Source of the DNA: Spirochaetaceae bacterium | GTDB taxonomy: Bacteria > Spirochaetota > Spirochaetia > Treponematales > Breznakiellaceae | Reading direction: 5' to 3' | Length of the DNA stretch: 14,233 bases | Assembly: GCA_031257995.1 (NCBI GenBank) | Contig: JAIRNN010000068.1 | Span: forward strand, 1-14,233 | In this document: positions 1-6,719 of the stretch, piece by piece | How positions within the stretch are numbered: position 1 is the first letter of the stretch | Layout of the letters: every line of letters begins with the position of its first letter | Notes under the pieces: model-generated | Seen by the model: the letters and a program-made list of their open reading frames with translations, nothing else | Databases searched by the model: none | Told to the model about the DNA's origin: nothing | Translations under genes and position numbers: made by a program

Positions 1-132
1 CACTGTCAACAAGTTAAGAATTTGTCCACAGATTACACAGATTTCCACAGATTAAAGATAGGTTTTGAAACAAAAATCTGTGTAATCGGGGGAATCTGTG
101 TACCTTTTATTTTGCTTAACTTGTTGATAGTG
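1..132. repeat. 132-bp imperfect palindrome with CACAGATT repeats
   Basis: The outer arms 1-18 and 115-132 pair at 17 of 18 positions. Inner arms 31-44 and 74-87 are a perfect 14-bp inverted repeat. The octamer CACAGATT occurs directly at 27, 36 and 46 (9-10 bp steps, about one helical turn) and inverted at 75-82 and 93-100. The right arm is followed by a run of T and then an almost pure pyrimidine tract (133-163, one G at 151), so in the + direction it could end transcription from a gene outside the window. It lies about 90 bp upstream of the RAYT-like gene, and palindromes near such genes are often their REP-type partners. That link is inference. Confidence 0.6.
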
Positions 133-220
133 CTTTTTCCCCCTTTTTTCGCCCTTTTTTCCCGTCAAATGAAAGCAATACGGCTGGTAACCGCTTATAT
201 ACGGTACGGAGGTATGCTGT

Positions 221-748
221 ATGCGCCAACCAAGAGAATTAGCAAAACATGTCTGGTACCGGGTGCAAACGTCGGTTAATATCAGCGAGCCCCTGTTCCG
301 GCTGCCGGAGGCCAAAGCGCTTTTCCTCGGCGTACTTCGCGAGACGGGCACAACCATAGTTGTGCTAGAGCGTTACGGCTTCGATATGCGCGGGCTTGTC
401 ATTGAGGAAGGTAGCGTGTCGTTCTCCATTAAGCCTAACGACGGGCTACAACTCCCGCTGATAATGCAGCGGCTGAAACAAACGTTCGCCGTCCGGTTTA
501 ACGTGCTGGCGGGAAGGCAGGGGCACGTTTGGGGGAAACGGTACTGGCCGGAGATCTTGGCGGGGGAGCCGCCTGAGCGGGCGAAAGAGGTGGACTGGGC
601 GGAGGCGGAAGTGTTTGCGGCGGCCGCGCCGGCAGAGGGGATACTGACGTACAAGCTGAGTTGGGGCAGCTCCCGGACGAACGGGAAGGCCAAAGGGAAC
701 CGTCTTTCGTTGGAGATAACCCCCAAACCCGCGCCTCCGCCCGGATAA
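221..748 (+). CDS. RAYT/IS200-like transposase-derived protein, HUH motif apparently lost
   Basis: A 175-aa protein with ATG start and GGAGG at 208-212, 8 nt upstream. The N-terminal part resembles the Y1 transposase (TnpA_REP/RAYT) fold: a WYRVQTSVN segment near residues 12-20 (family: wYHVtsR), an EAKALFLGVL helix (30-39), and LIMQRLKQTFAVRFN (80-94) followed by GRQGHVWGKRYWPEIL (98-113), which is highly characteristic. The catalytic HxH normally sits in a segment like MPNHVHFLIKP; here the aligned residues 64-72 read GSVSFSIKP, so both histidines correspond to Ser65 and Ser67. The usual C-terminal part with the NPVRAG-like signature is also absent, replaced by an Ala/Pro-rich tail (about 115-175). 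Strand cleavage therefore looks impossible; DNA binding could remain. It may be a domesticated derivative or a decaying copy, but the ORF is intact with a good ribosome site. Family assignment is fairly secure, function unknown. Confidence 0.7.
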   Translation: MRQPRELAKHVWYRVQTSVNISEPLFRLPEAKALFLGVLRETGTTIVVLERYGFDMRGLVIEEGSVSFSIKPNDGLQLPLIMQRLKQTFAVRFNVLAGRQGHVWGKRYWPEILAGEPPERAKEVDWAEAEVFAAAAPAEGILTYKLSWGSSRTNGKAKGNRLSLEITPKPAPPPG

Positions 749-825
749 CGGCCCGCTTTACGGCCCCAAAGGAGGTACAGACAGCCTCAATCACGTGGGT
801 CGCAGATGGCCGCAAGAGAGGTCTG

Positions 826-848
826 CCCGCACCGCAACGCGGGGTTTT
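826..848 (+). terminator. weak terminator-like hairpin after the RAYT-like gene
   Basis: CCCGC (826-830) pairs with GCGGG (839-843) across an 8-nt loop and is followed by GTTTT. The stem is only 5 bp and the T run short, so termination may be inefficient. It lies about 80 bp past the stop codon at 748. Confidence 0.35.
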
Positions 849-861
849 AAAACAGGCTCAC
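841..861 (-). repeat. copy of the TGAGCCTGTTYCAAAACCCC dispersed motif
   Basis: On the minus strand this reads TGAGCCTGTTTTAAAACCCC, differing by one base from the arms found at 2996, 9460 and 9861. It is a single arm with no partner close by, about 95 bp downstream of the RAYT-like gene. Confidence 0.55.
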
Positions 862-910
862 TAAACACTACTCGCCTAACGAAGGCATACTATGTTAGTG
901 TTCTCTGTTG

Positions 911-1060
911 CCGGCGGGCCGCTATCCACTTTCCATTTTCAATTCCCTTGTAGGGGATGGGGGGCGTTGCGGGGGGCGGGCCACCCGCAGAGGGGGTAGC
1001 GTAAGACCCTAAGCCCGCTTGCGGGCGGCGGTATGGCGCGAGGGGGAGACTTCCCCCACC
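911..1060. repeat. composite intergenic repeat block, copy 1
   Basis: The 388-bp gap 749-1136 has no convincing gene. Three pieces recur elsewhere in the window. GCTATCCACTTTCCATT at 921-937 matches 3057-3073 at 16 of 17. The 19-mer at 990-1008 matches the reverse complement of 9225-9243 at 17 of 19. GGGGAGACTT at 1043-1052 recurs at 5902-5911. The block also holds two GC-rich hairpins: GCCCGC/GCGGGC at 1013-1026, and GGGGGA/TCCCCC at 1042-1057 with loop GACT. It looks like a dispersed non-coding repeat and not unique regulatory DNA. Confidence 0.5.
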
Positions 1061-1099
1061 AAAATCTTACTTATTGTTTGCACTGTCACAATGCGGGGG

Positions 1100-1129
1100 T
1101 TGAAATACCCTCATGCTTAATGGTATATT
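1100..1129 (+). promoter_or_regulatory. sigma70-type promoter with extended -10, near-leaderless
   Basis: The -35 TTGAAA (1100-1105) is separated by 18 bp from the -10 TATATT (1124-1129), with TG at 1121-1122 giving an extended -10. A start site about 7 nt downstream falls at or next to the ATG at 1137. That fits the lack of any Shine-Dalgarno sequence before this gene. Confidence 0.55.
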
Positions 1130-1136
1130 ATGGAAT

Positions 1137-2264
1137 ATGAAAAAGTTAAAAGCGGCCATTATCGGCGCGGGAAGCATCAGCGGCATTTACATGAACAATT
1201 TGTTGACGATGTTTTCCGGCATCGTTGAGTTGAGCGCGATCGCGGACAGCACTCCGGAAAAGGCGAAAGCGGCGGCGGAAAAGCACGACCTTGATTTTGT
1301 CGAAAGCCCCGCCGCGTTACTCAGACGCGAGGATATTTCCATTATTGTGAATTTGACCCCGCCCGCCGCGCATTTTACTGTCGCTAAGGACGCGCTGGAA
1401 GCGGGGAAACATATTTACAACGAAAAACCGCTCTGCACGGACCTTTCCAACGCCCAAACGCTTCTTGAAACGGCGTGTAAAAACAATCTGCGTGTCGGTT
1501 GTGCGCCGGACACCTTTCTCGGCGCGGGACTGCAAACGGCTCACAAACTGATCGCCGACGGCTGGATAGGCCGTCCTGTCGCGGGCACCGCCTTCTTGAT
1601 GAATCACGGCCCCGAACATTGGCACCCCGCGCCGGAATTTTTCTACGCGCAAGGCGGCGGACCTCTCTTGGACATGGGGCCCTATTATATTACCGCGCTC
1701 GTTTCCCTTTTGGGTCCCGTCTCGGCGGTTACGGGCAGCGCGGCTACCTCATTTGAAAAACGTTTGATTACGAGCGAGCCGAAACATGGCAAAACGATTG
1801 ATGTTGAAACGCCGACCCATGTGTCCGCGCTGCTGGATTTCAAAAGCGGTGTCGCGGTTTCAATGATCATGAGTTTTGACGTTTGGTCCCATTCATTGCC
1901 GCACATCGAGATATACGGAAGCGAAGGGACGATGCAGGTTGGCAACCCCAACTTTTTTATATCCCCTGTCTGCATAAAACGCCACCGCGCCGAAGAATGG
2001 CAGACTATTCCGTTGTTTGGTTCCCTTGGTTCTATTGATTCGATCGGGGGACAGCATGATTCATGGTTGTCCAATGATAACTGGCGCGGAATTGGTGTCG
2101 CCGATATGGCCGCCGCCATCGGGTCAGAAAGGCCCCACCGCGCTTCCGGTAATCTCGCCTTCCATGTCCTTGATGTTATGACCCGTATTCTGGAATCGGG
2201 CGAGACGGGCAGGCGGCTCGTTATTACACACCAGCCCGGAGAAACCGGCGGGGAGCAGGTATAG
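1137..2264 (+). CDS. Gfo/Idh/MocA family NAD(P)-dependent oxidoreductase
   Basis: A 375-aa protein, about the usual length for the family. The N-terminal Rossmann fold carries GAGSISG at residues 10-16 after the strand KAAIIG. The family's EKP motif is at 96-98 (NEKPLC), with Lys97 as the expected catalytic/cofactor lysine. The C-terminal substrate domain has the Gly-rich segment GGGPLLDMGPYYI (173-185), where these enzymes place substrate-binding and catalytic residues. Members oxidise or reduce sugars, inositols, amino-sugar nucleotides or their derivatives in the cytoplasm; the substrate cannot be read from sequence. I chose ATG 1137 over the in-frame ATG 1113 because a promoter occupies 1100-1129 and homologous proteins begin close to the KKLKAAIIGAG segment. 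The HAD gene follows after 54 bp on the same strand, suggesting a two-gene sugar-metabolism operon. Confidence 0.88.
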   Translation: MKKLKAAIIGAGSISGIYMNNLLTMFSGIVELSAIADSTPEKAKAAAEKHDLDFVESPAALLRREDISIIVNLTPPAAHFTVAKDALEAGKHIYNEKPLCTDLSNAQTLLETACKNNLRVGCAPDTFLGAGLQTAHKLIADGWIGRPVAGTAFLMNHGPEHWHPAPEFFYAQGGGPLLDMGPYYITALVSLLGPVSAVTGSAATSFEKRLITSEPKHGKTIDVETPTHVSALLDFKSGVAVSMIMSFDVWSHSLPHIEIYGSEGTMQVGNPNFFISPVCIKRHRAEEWQTIPLFGSLGSIDSIGGQHDSWLSNDNWRGIGVADMAAAIGSERPHRASGNLAFHVLDVMTRILESGETGRRLVITHQPGETGGEQV

Positions 2265-2318
2265 TTACCAAGTGCGGGGTTCCTTTTTAAACTGATGCAA
2301 ACGAGGCGGTAACTTACA

Positions 2319-2999
2319 ATGGCACAAACGGTGAAGGGCGTTATTTTCGATTTGGACGGTACCGTACTGGATACAGAGAGCTTTCCCCTCGCGGTGTGGC
2401 CTGAGGTTTCGCGGAAACGGGGCTATCCGGCAAGCGAAGAACTGGCGGGCCGTCTTGTCGGCATCAACGAAGCGGACGAACGGGAGATACTCCGTGTGGA
2501 ATTCGGCGCGGCCTACCCCTACGATGAGGTTCGGGACGAAATCGATGCCTTGTTCCGGGAAAAAGTCGAACGTGACGGCATCGCCGTTAAAAAAGGGTTT
2601 GGGGAACTCCTCGAACACATCAAAACGCTTACGTTGCCCTACGCGCTTGCCACGTCAACAAGCCGCAAAATTATCGGCTGGAAACTCACGTGTGCGGGAC
2701 TTACCGATGTGTTCCCCTTGATTGTCTGCGGCGACGAAGTGGAGAACGGCAAACCCGCGCCGGATATGTTTCTCAAAGCCGCCCGGCTGATGGGCCAAAA
2801 CCCGGAAGACTGTATCGGTATTGAAGATTCGCCTGCCGGTCTCCGGGGATTGTGCGGCGCGGGCATCCGTTCGGTGTTTATCAAAGATCTCATAACGCCG
2901 TCCGCAGACGTGATAACCGATGTATGGCGGGAATGTCGTAATCTCGGCGAAGTCCGTCCACTTTTGGACGTTTGCACAACCGACAACTCATACCGCTGA
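2319..2999 (+). CDS. HAD superfamily hydrolase, beta-phosphoglucomutase-like
   Basis: A 226-aa cytoplasmic protein with all four HAD motifs. Motif I is FDLDGTVLD with nucleophile Asp11 and Asp13. Motif II is ATSTS (111-115). The motif III lysine is Lys145 in GKPAPD, and motif IV is GIEDSPAG with Glu169/Asp170. The helical cap between residues 17 and about 90 is the C1 type of the phosphoglucomutase/phosphatase subfamily (beta-PGM, phosphoglycolate phosphatase, sugar-phosphate phosphatases). It probably hydrolyses or isomerises a small phosphorylated sugar or polyol; context with the oxidoreductase supports carbohydrate metabolism, but the substrate is unknown. The start is ATG 2319 with a GAGG-type ribosome site about 12 nt upstream. 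The stop TGA (2997-2999) lies inside a copy of the dispersed TGAGCCTGTT motif, so a repeat abuts or supplies the end of the gene. Confidence 0.87.
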   Translation: MAQTVKGVIFDLDGTVLDTESFPLAVWPEVSRKRGYPASEELAGRLVGINEADEREILRVEFGAAYPYDEVRDEIDALFREKVERDGIAVKKGFGELLEHIKTLTLPYALATSTSRKIIGWKLTCAGLTDVFPLIVCGDEVENGKPAPDMFLKAARLMGQNPEDCIGIEDSPAGLRGLCGAGIRSVFIKDLITPSADVITDVWRECRNLGEVRPLLDVCTTDNSYR

Positions 3000-3019
3000 G
3001 CCTGTTTCAAAACCCCAAG
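2996..3019 (+). repeat. copy of the TGAGCCTGTTYCAAAACCCC dispersed motif
   Basis: The motif begins at the HAD gene's stop codon and matches the left end of the 9460-9881 element at 22 of 23 positions. A second repeat piece, shared with 921-937, lies at 3057-3073. Together they fill most of the 86-bp gap between the convergent HAD and atpA genes. I see no clear terminator here. Confidence 0.6.
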
Positions 3020-3085
3020 GAGTTTCACCTTTTTCACGTTAGACTAAAGCAATAGGGCTATCCGCTTTCCATTCGCATGGGCGTA

Positions 3086-4891
3086 CTATCCCCGGCGCAA
3101 CGAGTCCAGCATCTTCCGCATTCCTTCGCCAAAGGCAAGGAGAGCGTTTTCGTCGTCGTTTTTGACTTCGCTTTTCAGGCGGGCGAGATGTTCGCGGAGG
3201 GGAAATTCGTTGATCTGTACCATCGTCAGACCGCGTTTGAGGAGGGCGAGGGACTTTTCGTAGAACTCCATGATGAGGGAGAGGATGCCCACCTGTTTAG
3301 CCGGGGAGCAGTACATATCAATGTTGTCAAAAGAGTTTTGCTGGAGAAAGCCGTTTTTGATGAGATCGGCGGTTATCAATATCAGCTTTTGGTCGTCGGG
3401 GAGCGCGTCCGCGCCGATCAAGCGGACAATCTCGGCGAGGCGCTGTTCTTTTTTTAGCAATTCGAGGGCGCCGCTTCGGGCGGAGTCCCAGTAGGCGTTG
3501 ACTTTTTCCCACCACGGGCGCACTTCGTCGGCATATTCGCTGTAGGAGTCGGTCCAACTGATCGCCGGATAGTGTCGGGCGTTGGCAAGTTCGCGGTCTA
3601 GCGCCCAAAAACAGCGGATGAAGCGCTTGGTATGCTGGGTAACCGGTTCGGAGAAGTCGCCGCCGGGCGGGGAGACCGCCCCGATGATCGAGACGGAGCC
3701 TTCGTTTCCGGCGAGGGTCTGGACTCGGCCCGCGCGTTCGTAGAATTCGGCGAGACGGGTGGGGAGATAGGCGGGAAAGCCTTCCTCGGCGGGCATCTCT
3801 TCCATACGCCCGGAAAGTTCGCGCAGGGCTTCCGCCCAGCGGCTCGTGGAGTCGGCCATAATCGCCACATCATAGCCCATATCGCGGTAGTACTCGGCGA
3901 GGGTTACACCGGTGTAGATCGAGACCTCGCGGGCGGCGACCGGCATATTTGACGTATTGGCGATAAGGATCGTCCGTTCCATGAGGGAGCGTCCGGTTCG
4001 CGGATCGATCAGTTCGGGAAACTCGGTGAGTACGTCGGTCATCTCATTGCCGCGTTCGCCGCAGCCGATGTAGATGATCACGCCCGCATCGCACCACTTG
4101 GCAACGGCGTGCTGGGTCATCGTCTTGCCCGTACCAAAACCGCCGGGGATGGCCGCCGTCCCGCCCTTCGACAACGGGAAAAACACGTCGATGACGCGCT
4201 GTCCGGTCAAGAGGGGCTGCCCAGATCCCAACCGTTTCACGCTGGGCCGGGGCTTGCGGACGGGCCACCACTGGGAAAGTTGTATCTCCCCGCCTGTGCC
4301 CGTACGGGCGATGACTGCCTTTACGTCATAATCGCCTTCCGGTGCAAGCCAAACGAACACGCCGCTTATGCCGGTCGGAGGAACCGTGATCTTGCAGACC
4401 ACGGCGCGGGTTTCCGCCACCTCGCCAATGATCATTCCGGGTTTCGCCTCTGTCTTTTCACCGTTCTGGATCCGGGCCGATAACGCGGCATCGGGAACAA
4501 AACGCCACTTCTTGTTCCGGTCGAGCGCGTCGCCTGAGGAACCGACCGCCATAAACGCGCCGTCCTGCCGGTAAAGCGATTCAAGCGGCCGTTCGATGCC
4601 GTCATAGATCGTACCGATGAGTCCGGGCCCCAGCTCGACCGAAAGCGGCCGCCCGGTAGTTACCGCCGGGGTGCCGATAGTGAGCCCGGTATCGTCTTCA
4701 TACACCTGAATCACAGCGATATCGCCCTCGATACGGACAATCTCGCCCAAGATATGTTTCTCGCCGACTTCAACCACGTCAAAAAGCCCCGCGCCGCTCA
4801 TACCCGAAGCATGAATGATCGGCCCGGAAATACGGATGACCCGTCCGGTAATGTTTATCAAACCTGTCGTATTAGCCAAAATGTTATCCAA
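3086..4891 (-). CDS. atpA: V-type ATP synthase/ATPase catalytic subunit A
   Basis: The 601-aa catalytic subunit of the V1/A1 head couples ATP hydrolysis or synthesis to ion movement across the cytoplasmic membrane. The P-loop GGFGTGKT is at residues 250-257, GERGNEM at 278-284, and DSTSRWAEALRE at about 347-358 follows the Walker B strand DVAIMA. The long non-homologous insert typical of A (absent from B) lies between the N-terminal barrel and the P-loop, and GDFSEPVTQHTKRF further on is also typical. No ATG lies near the N-terminus. I chose TTG 4891 because GGAGG (4898-4902) sits 6 nt upstream; an earlier TTG at 4906 has no such site. It overlaps the end of atpE by 8 bp, implying translational coupling. 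Subunit B normally follows A directly, but here the operon stops and a convergent gene begins. Confidence 0.94.
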   Translation of the reverse strand: MDNILANTTGLINITGRVIRISGPIIHASGMSGAGLFDVVEVGEKHILGEIVRIEGDIAVIQVYEDDTGLTIGTPAVTTGRPLSVELGPGLIGTIYDGIERPLESLYRQDGAFMAVGSSGDALDRNKKWRFVPDAALSARIQNGEKTEAKPGMIIGEVAETRAVVCKITVPPTGISGVFVWLAPEGDYDVKAVIARTGTGGEIQLSQWWPVRKPRPSVKRLGSGQPLLTGQRVIDVFFPLSKGGTAAIPGGFGTGKTMTQHAVAKWCDAGVIIYIGCGERGNEMTDVLTEFPELIDPRTGRSLMERTILIANTSNMPVAAREVSIYTGVTLAEYYRDMGYDVAIMADSTSRWAEALRELSGRMEEMPAEEGFPAYLPTRLAEFYERAGRVQTLAGNEGSVSIIGAVSPPGGDFSEPVTQHTKRFIRCFWALDRELANARHYPAISWTDSYSEYADEVRPWWEKVNAYWDSARSGALELLKKEQRLAEIVRLIGADALPDDQKLILITADLIKNGFLQQNSFDNIDMYCSPAKQVGILSLIMEFYEKSLALLKRGLTMVQINEFPLREHLARLKSEVKNDDENALLAFGEGMRKMLDSLRRG

Positions 4892-5498
4892 AGAGCGCCT
4901 CCGCAACTTCCGCTCGTTTGGACAACAACAGCGCGTCCGCTTCGGCCTGTATCGAAGCCGTCATTTTTATATCGCCGGTCCATAGTATTATAGAAGGAAG
5001 TTCGTCTACAGCAGGAATTTCGTTAATACGGGTAGCGGTCAGCGACAGGCGGCCAAGTATCGTTTCGGCCTCCGCTTTGGTAAGACCGCAGGTCTCGACC
5101 TCGACAGGAGAAAAATCGACCGTCTCATGTTTTCCGGCGACGGCCTTAACGGCGGCAAGCCTCACCGCCAGCGCACGTTCCAAAACGGCGAGCAACTCTT
5201 TCCGCTCAAGCGTCTGAAAAAAACCACGCATCGCCTTCTCAAGCGCCCCGTTGATCTTGGAAAGCCGTGATCGCGCCTTATCCATCGCCAGCCTCGCCTT
5301 TGCCTCCGCCATCTTCTCGGCAATATCCGCGTCATACCGCGCCCGTACCTCGCCAACAGCCCTTTGTAACCGCACATCCCAATCTGTAGCCGCCGCCGCA
5401 ATCGCGCTCTCCGCGTTTTTCAGGATTTTCGCCGCTTTCCGTTTCGCGTCGTCAAGAATCTCCCGGTGTATGTTGTCGGTTGATAACAATTCTTCCAT
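4884..5498 (-). CDS. atpE: V-type ATPase subunit E (peripheral stalk)
   Basis: A 204-aa subunit, the usual length. Residues about 14-95 form a long charged Ala/Glu/Lys/Arg-rich coiled coil (KRKAAKILKNAE, EKMAEAKARLAMDKAR), as in the E subunit that pairs with G/H in the peripheral stalk holding V1 to V0. The remaining C-terminal half is a globular alpha/beta domain that contacts the A3B3 head. ATG 5498 follows the stop of the F gene by 1 nt (TAATATG), and the ribosome site is weak, so reinitiation or coupling is likely. The assignment depends on length, coiled coil and position between F and A; there are no catalytic motifs to check. Confidence 0.8.
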   Translation of the reverse strand: MEELLSTDNIHREILDDAKRKAAKILKNAESAIAAAATDWDVRLQRAVGEVRARYDADIAEKMAEAKARLAMDKARSRLSKINGALEKAMRGFFQTLERKELLAVLERALAVRLAAVKAVAGKHETVDFSPVEVETCGLTKAEAETILGRLSLTATRINEIPAVDELPSIILWTGDIKMTASIQAEADALLLSKRAEVAEALFG

Positions 5499-5499
5499 A

Positions 5500-5805
5500 T
5501 TACACGTTGATGCCGATAGCCTCTCGAATTGCGTCTACCAGCGTCCGTCTCCCTTCCAAATGACCTGCAAGCCCCGGAATTTCCACCACCAACGGATACC
5601 GCCCCGTAAGCTGCCAAGCGACCATCTCATCTTCCAGTGCCGCCGCCGTACTTTCCTCCACGATCAGGATCCGCGCCTCTCCCGCCCCGGTTACCTTCCC
5701 AAACACGGCCAGCGCCTCCTCCCTGTTCTCCACAGCCGCCCCGTCCACCCCCGCAAAACGAAAGGCAGTCAACAACTCGCCGGACCCCATGAAAAAATAA
5801 TCCAT
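5500..5805 (-). CDS. atpF: V-type ATPase subunit F (central stalk)
   Basis: A 101-aa protein matching the small F subunit of V/A-ATPases, part of the rotating central stalk with D. Seen in sequence: an N-terminal strand followed by LLTAFRFAGVDG (family: GFrLaGv), a NREEALAVF helix, the ILIVEE strand for the family's iiliTe, and a C-terminal PLVVEIPG followed by AIREAIGI (family: pvileIPs...aiGi). I chose ATG 5805 because the protein then begins MDYFFMGSGE at the first strand. The GTG at 5829 would add eight residues, but it lies within the promoter spacer and has no Shine-Dalgarno. It is first of the F-E-A transcription unit; D, with which F normally works, is not in the window. Confidence 0.8.
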   Translation of the reverse strand: MDYFFMGSGELLTAFRFAGVDGAAVENREEALAVFGKVTGAGEARILIVEESTAAALEDEMVAWQLTGRYPLVVEIPGLAGHLEGRRTLVDAIREAIGINV

Positions 5806-5814
5806 CGCGCAAAC

Positions 5815-5843
5815 AGTATAGCACCTCACGAGCCGCGCAACAA
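5815..5843 (-). promoter_or_regulatory. promoter of the V-ATPase F-E-A genes, near-leaderless
   Basis: On the minus strand, TTGTTG (5838-5843) is separated by exactly 17 bp from TATACT (5815-5820). Only 9 nt separate the -10 from the ATG at 5805, so the transcript would have a leader of a few nucleotides at most. No Shine-Dalgarno is present. Confidence 0.5.
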
Positions 5844-5850
5844 GCCCGTA

Positions 5851-5985
5851 CGCGCGTTGCGCGAATTGATAATGGAAAATGGAAAATTATAGGACTAGTT
5901 TGGGGAGACTTACCCCTCCTGACTACTCTCCATCTACCCCCATAGGGAGACAGCCACCCTCCGCCATTACGCAACCCCTGTGGGG
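5851..5985. repeat. composite intergenic repeat block, copy 2
   Basis: The block contains a small GC palindrome CGCGC-GTT-GCGCG (5851-5863), an AATGGAAAAT-type A-rich repeat (5864-5890) related to the inverse of 931-945 and 9336-9362, and GGGGAGACTT at 5902-5911 as in copy 1. It fills the gap between the nucleosidase stop and the V-ATPase promoter. No gene or clear terminator is seen. Confidence 0.4.
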
Positions 5986-6699
5986 CTATCCGATATTCCG
6001 CACGATCCGTCGCACGATTTCCGCCGAGTGGGTAGAGGCTACGGTGAGAAACGTGTCGAACTTGACCGCCGAATCCGCCCCGGCAATGTCGGAGAGCGCA
6101 CGGATAACCATCACGTCAACGCCGAAAAGCGCGCCGGTATGGGCTATCGACGCGGCTTCCATATCCACCGCGGCAATCGCCGGAAAGGCCGCTTTCACCC
6201 GCGCTATCACCTCCGCATTGTGCATGAACGTGTCGCTGGAACCGATCAGGCCCCGCCGATGGCGTATCGTGCCGGGCAGCACCTTTTCGGCCCGCAACTC
6301 GTCAATCGCTCGTTCCGCAGCGGCCATATACGTTTCCCGCACGGGGAAGGTCTGGCTCTGACCGGGAAGCTGACCCGGCGCGTAGCCAAAGGCCGTGAGG
6401 TCAACATCGTGGTAGACAAGCGCGTCCGCAACAACGACATCGCCGATGGATTGGCCTTGTCCCATACCGCCCGCCGACCCGGTGTTGATCACCAAAAACG
6501 GCTTGTAGCGGTCGATAAGTATCGCGCAACCCACCGCCGATGAAACCTTGCCGATGCCGCACCGGAGCAGCACCACCGGTTTCCCTTCGAGATTCCCGAT
6601 GAGATACTCAAATCCACCGGCCTTTTCCACCTTCGCGCCGTCCAGCCGCGAACGAAGCAACTCTATCTCATCTTCCATTGCGCCTATCAGTCCCGTCAT
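5986..6699 (-). CDS. mtnN: 5'-methylthioadenosine/S-adenosylhomocysteine nucleosidase
   Basis: A 237-aa cytoplasmic enzyme that cleaves MTA and SAH to adenine plus the thioribose or ribosyl-homocysteine, part of methionine salvage and of activated-methyl recycling. It begins TGLIGAMEDEIELL, where Glu11 corresponds to E. coli Glu12. The nucleobase and ribose region is NTGSAGG (72-78), with Phe158 in DTFMH. VDMEAAS carries Glu181 (E. coli Glu174), and LSDIAG carries catalytic Asp204 (E. coli Asp197), so all key residues are present. I chose ATG 6699 over an upstream in-frame start at 6729 because AAAGGAG lies 6-7 nt before it and the family starts at this point. A tandem hairpin (6720-6778) separates it from the upstream gene, so it is probably transcribed separately. 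Confidence 0.95.
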   Translation of the reverse strand: MTGLIGAMEDEIELLRSRLDGAKVEKAGGFEYLIGNLEGKPVVLLRCGIGKVSSAVGCAILIDRYKPFLVINTGSAGGMGQGQSIGDVVVADALVYHDVDLTAFGYAPGQLPGQSQTFPVRETYMAAAERAIDELRAEKVLPGTIRHRRGLIGSSDTFMHNAEVIARVKAAFPAIAAVDMEAASIAHTGALFGVDVMVIRALSDIAGADSAVKFDTFLTVASTHSAEIVRRIVRNIG

Positions 6700-6719
6700 A
6701 TCCGTCTCCTTTATATGAG

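Noticed and set aside
22..53. DnaA-box-like TTGTCCACA and related CCACAG repeats, possible origin
   Set aside because: The best match differs from TTATCCACA by one base, and the repeats are explained by the CACAGATT palindrome; no dnaA, dnaN or AT-rich unwinding region is present.
661..864. 67-aa + strand ORF overlapping the end of the RAYT-like gene
   Set aside because: No ribosome site, no recognised motif, and its second half runs through a hairpin and a repeat arm.
1113..1136. Upstream in-frame ATG for the oxidoreductase
   Set aside because: The stretch overlaps the promoter hexamer, has no Shine-Dalgarno and adds residues absent from the family.
3077..3457. + strand ORF opposite atpA
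   Set aside because: It lies in the complement of atpA, with no ribosome site or recognisable domain; the same holds for other antisense ORFs over atpA, trmD and the M23 gene.
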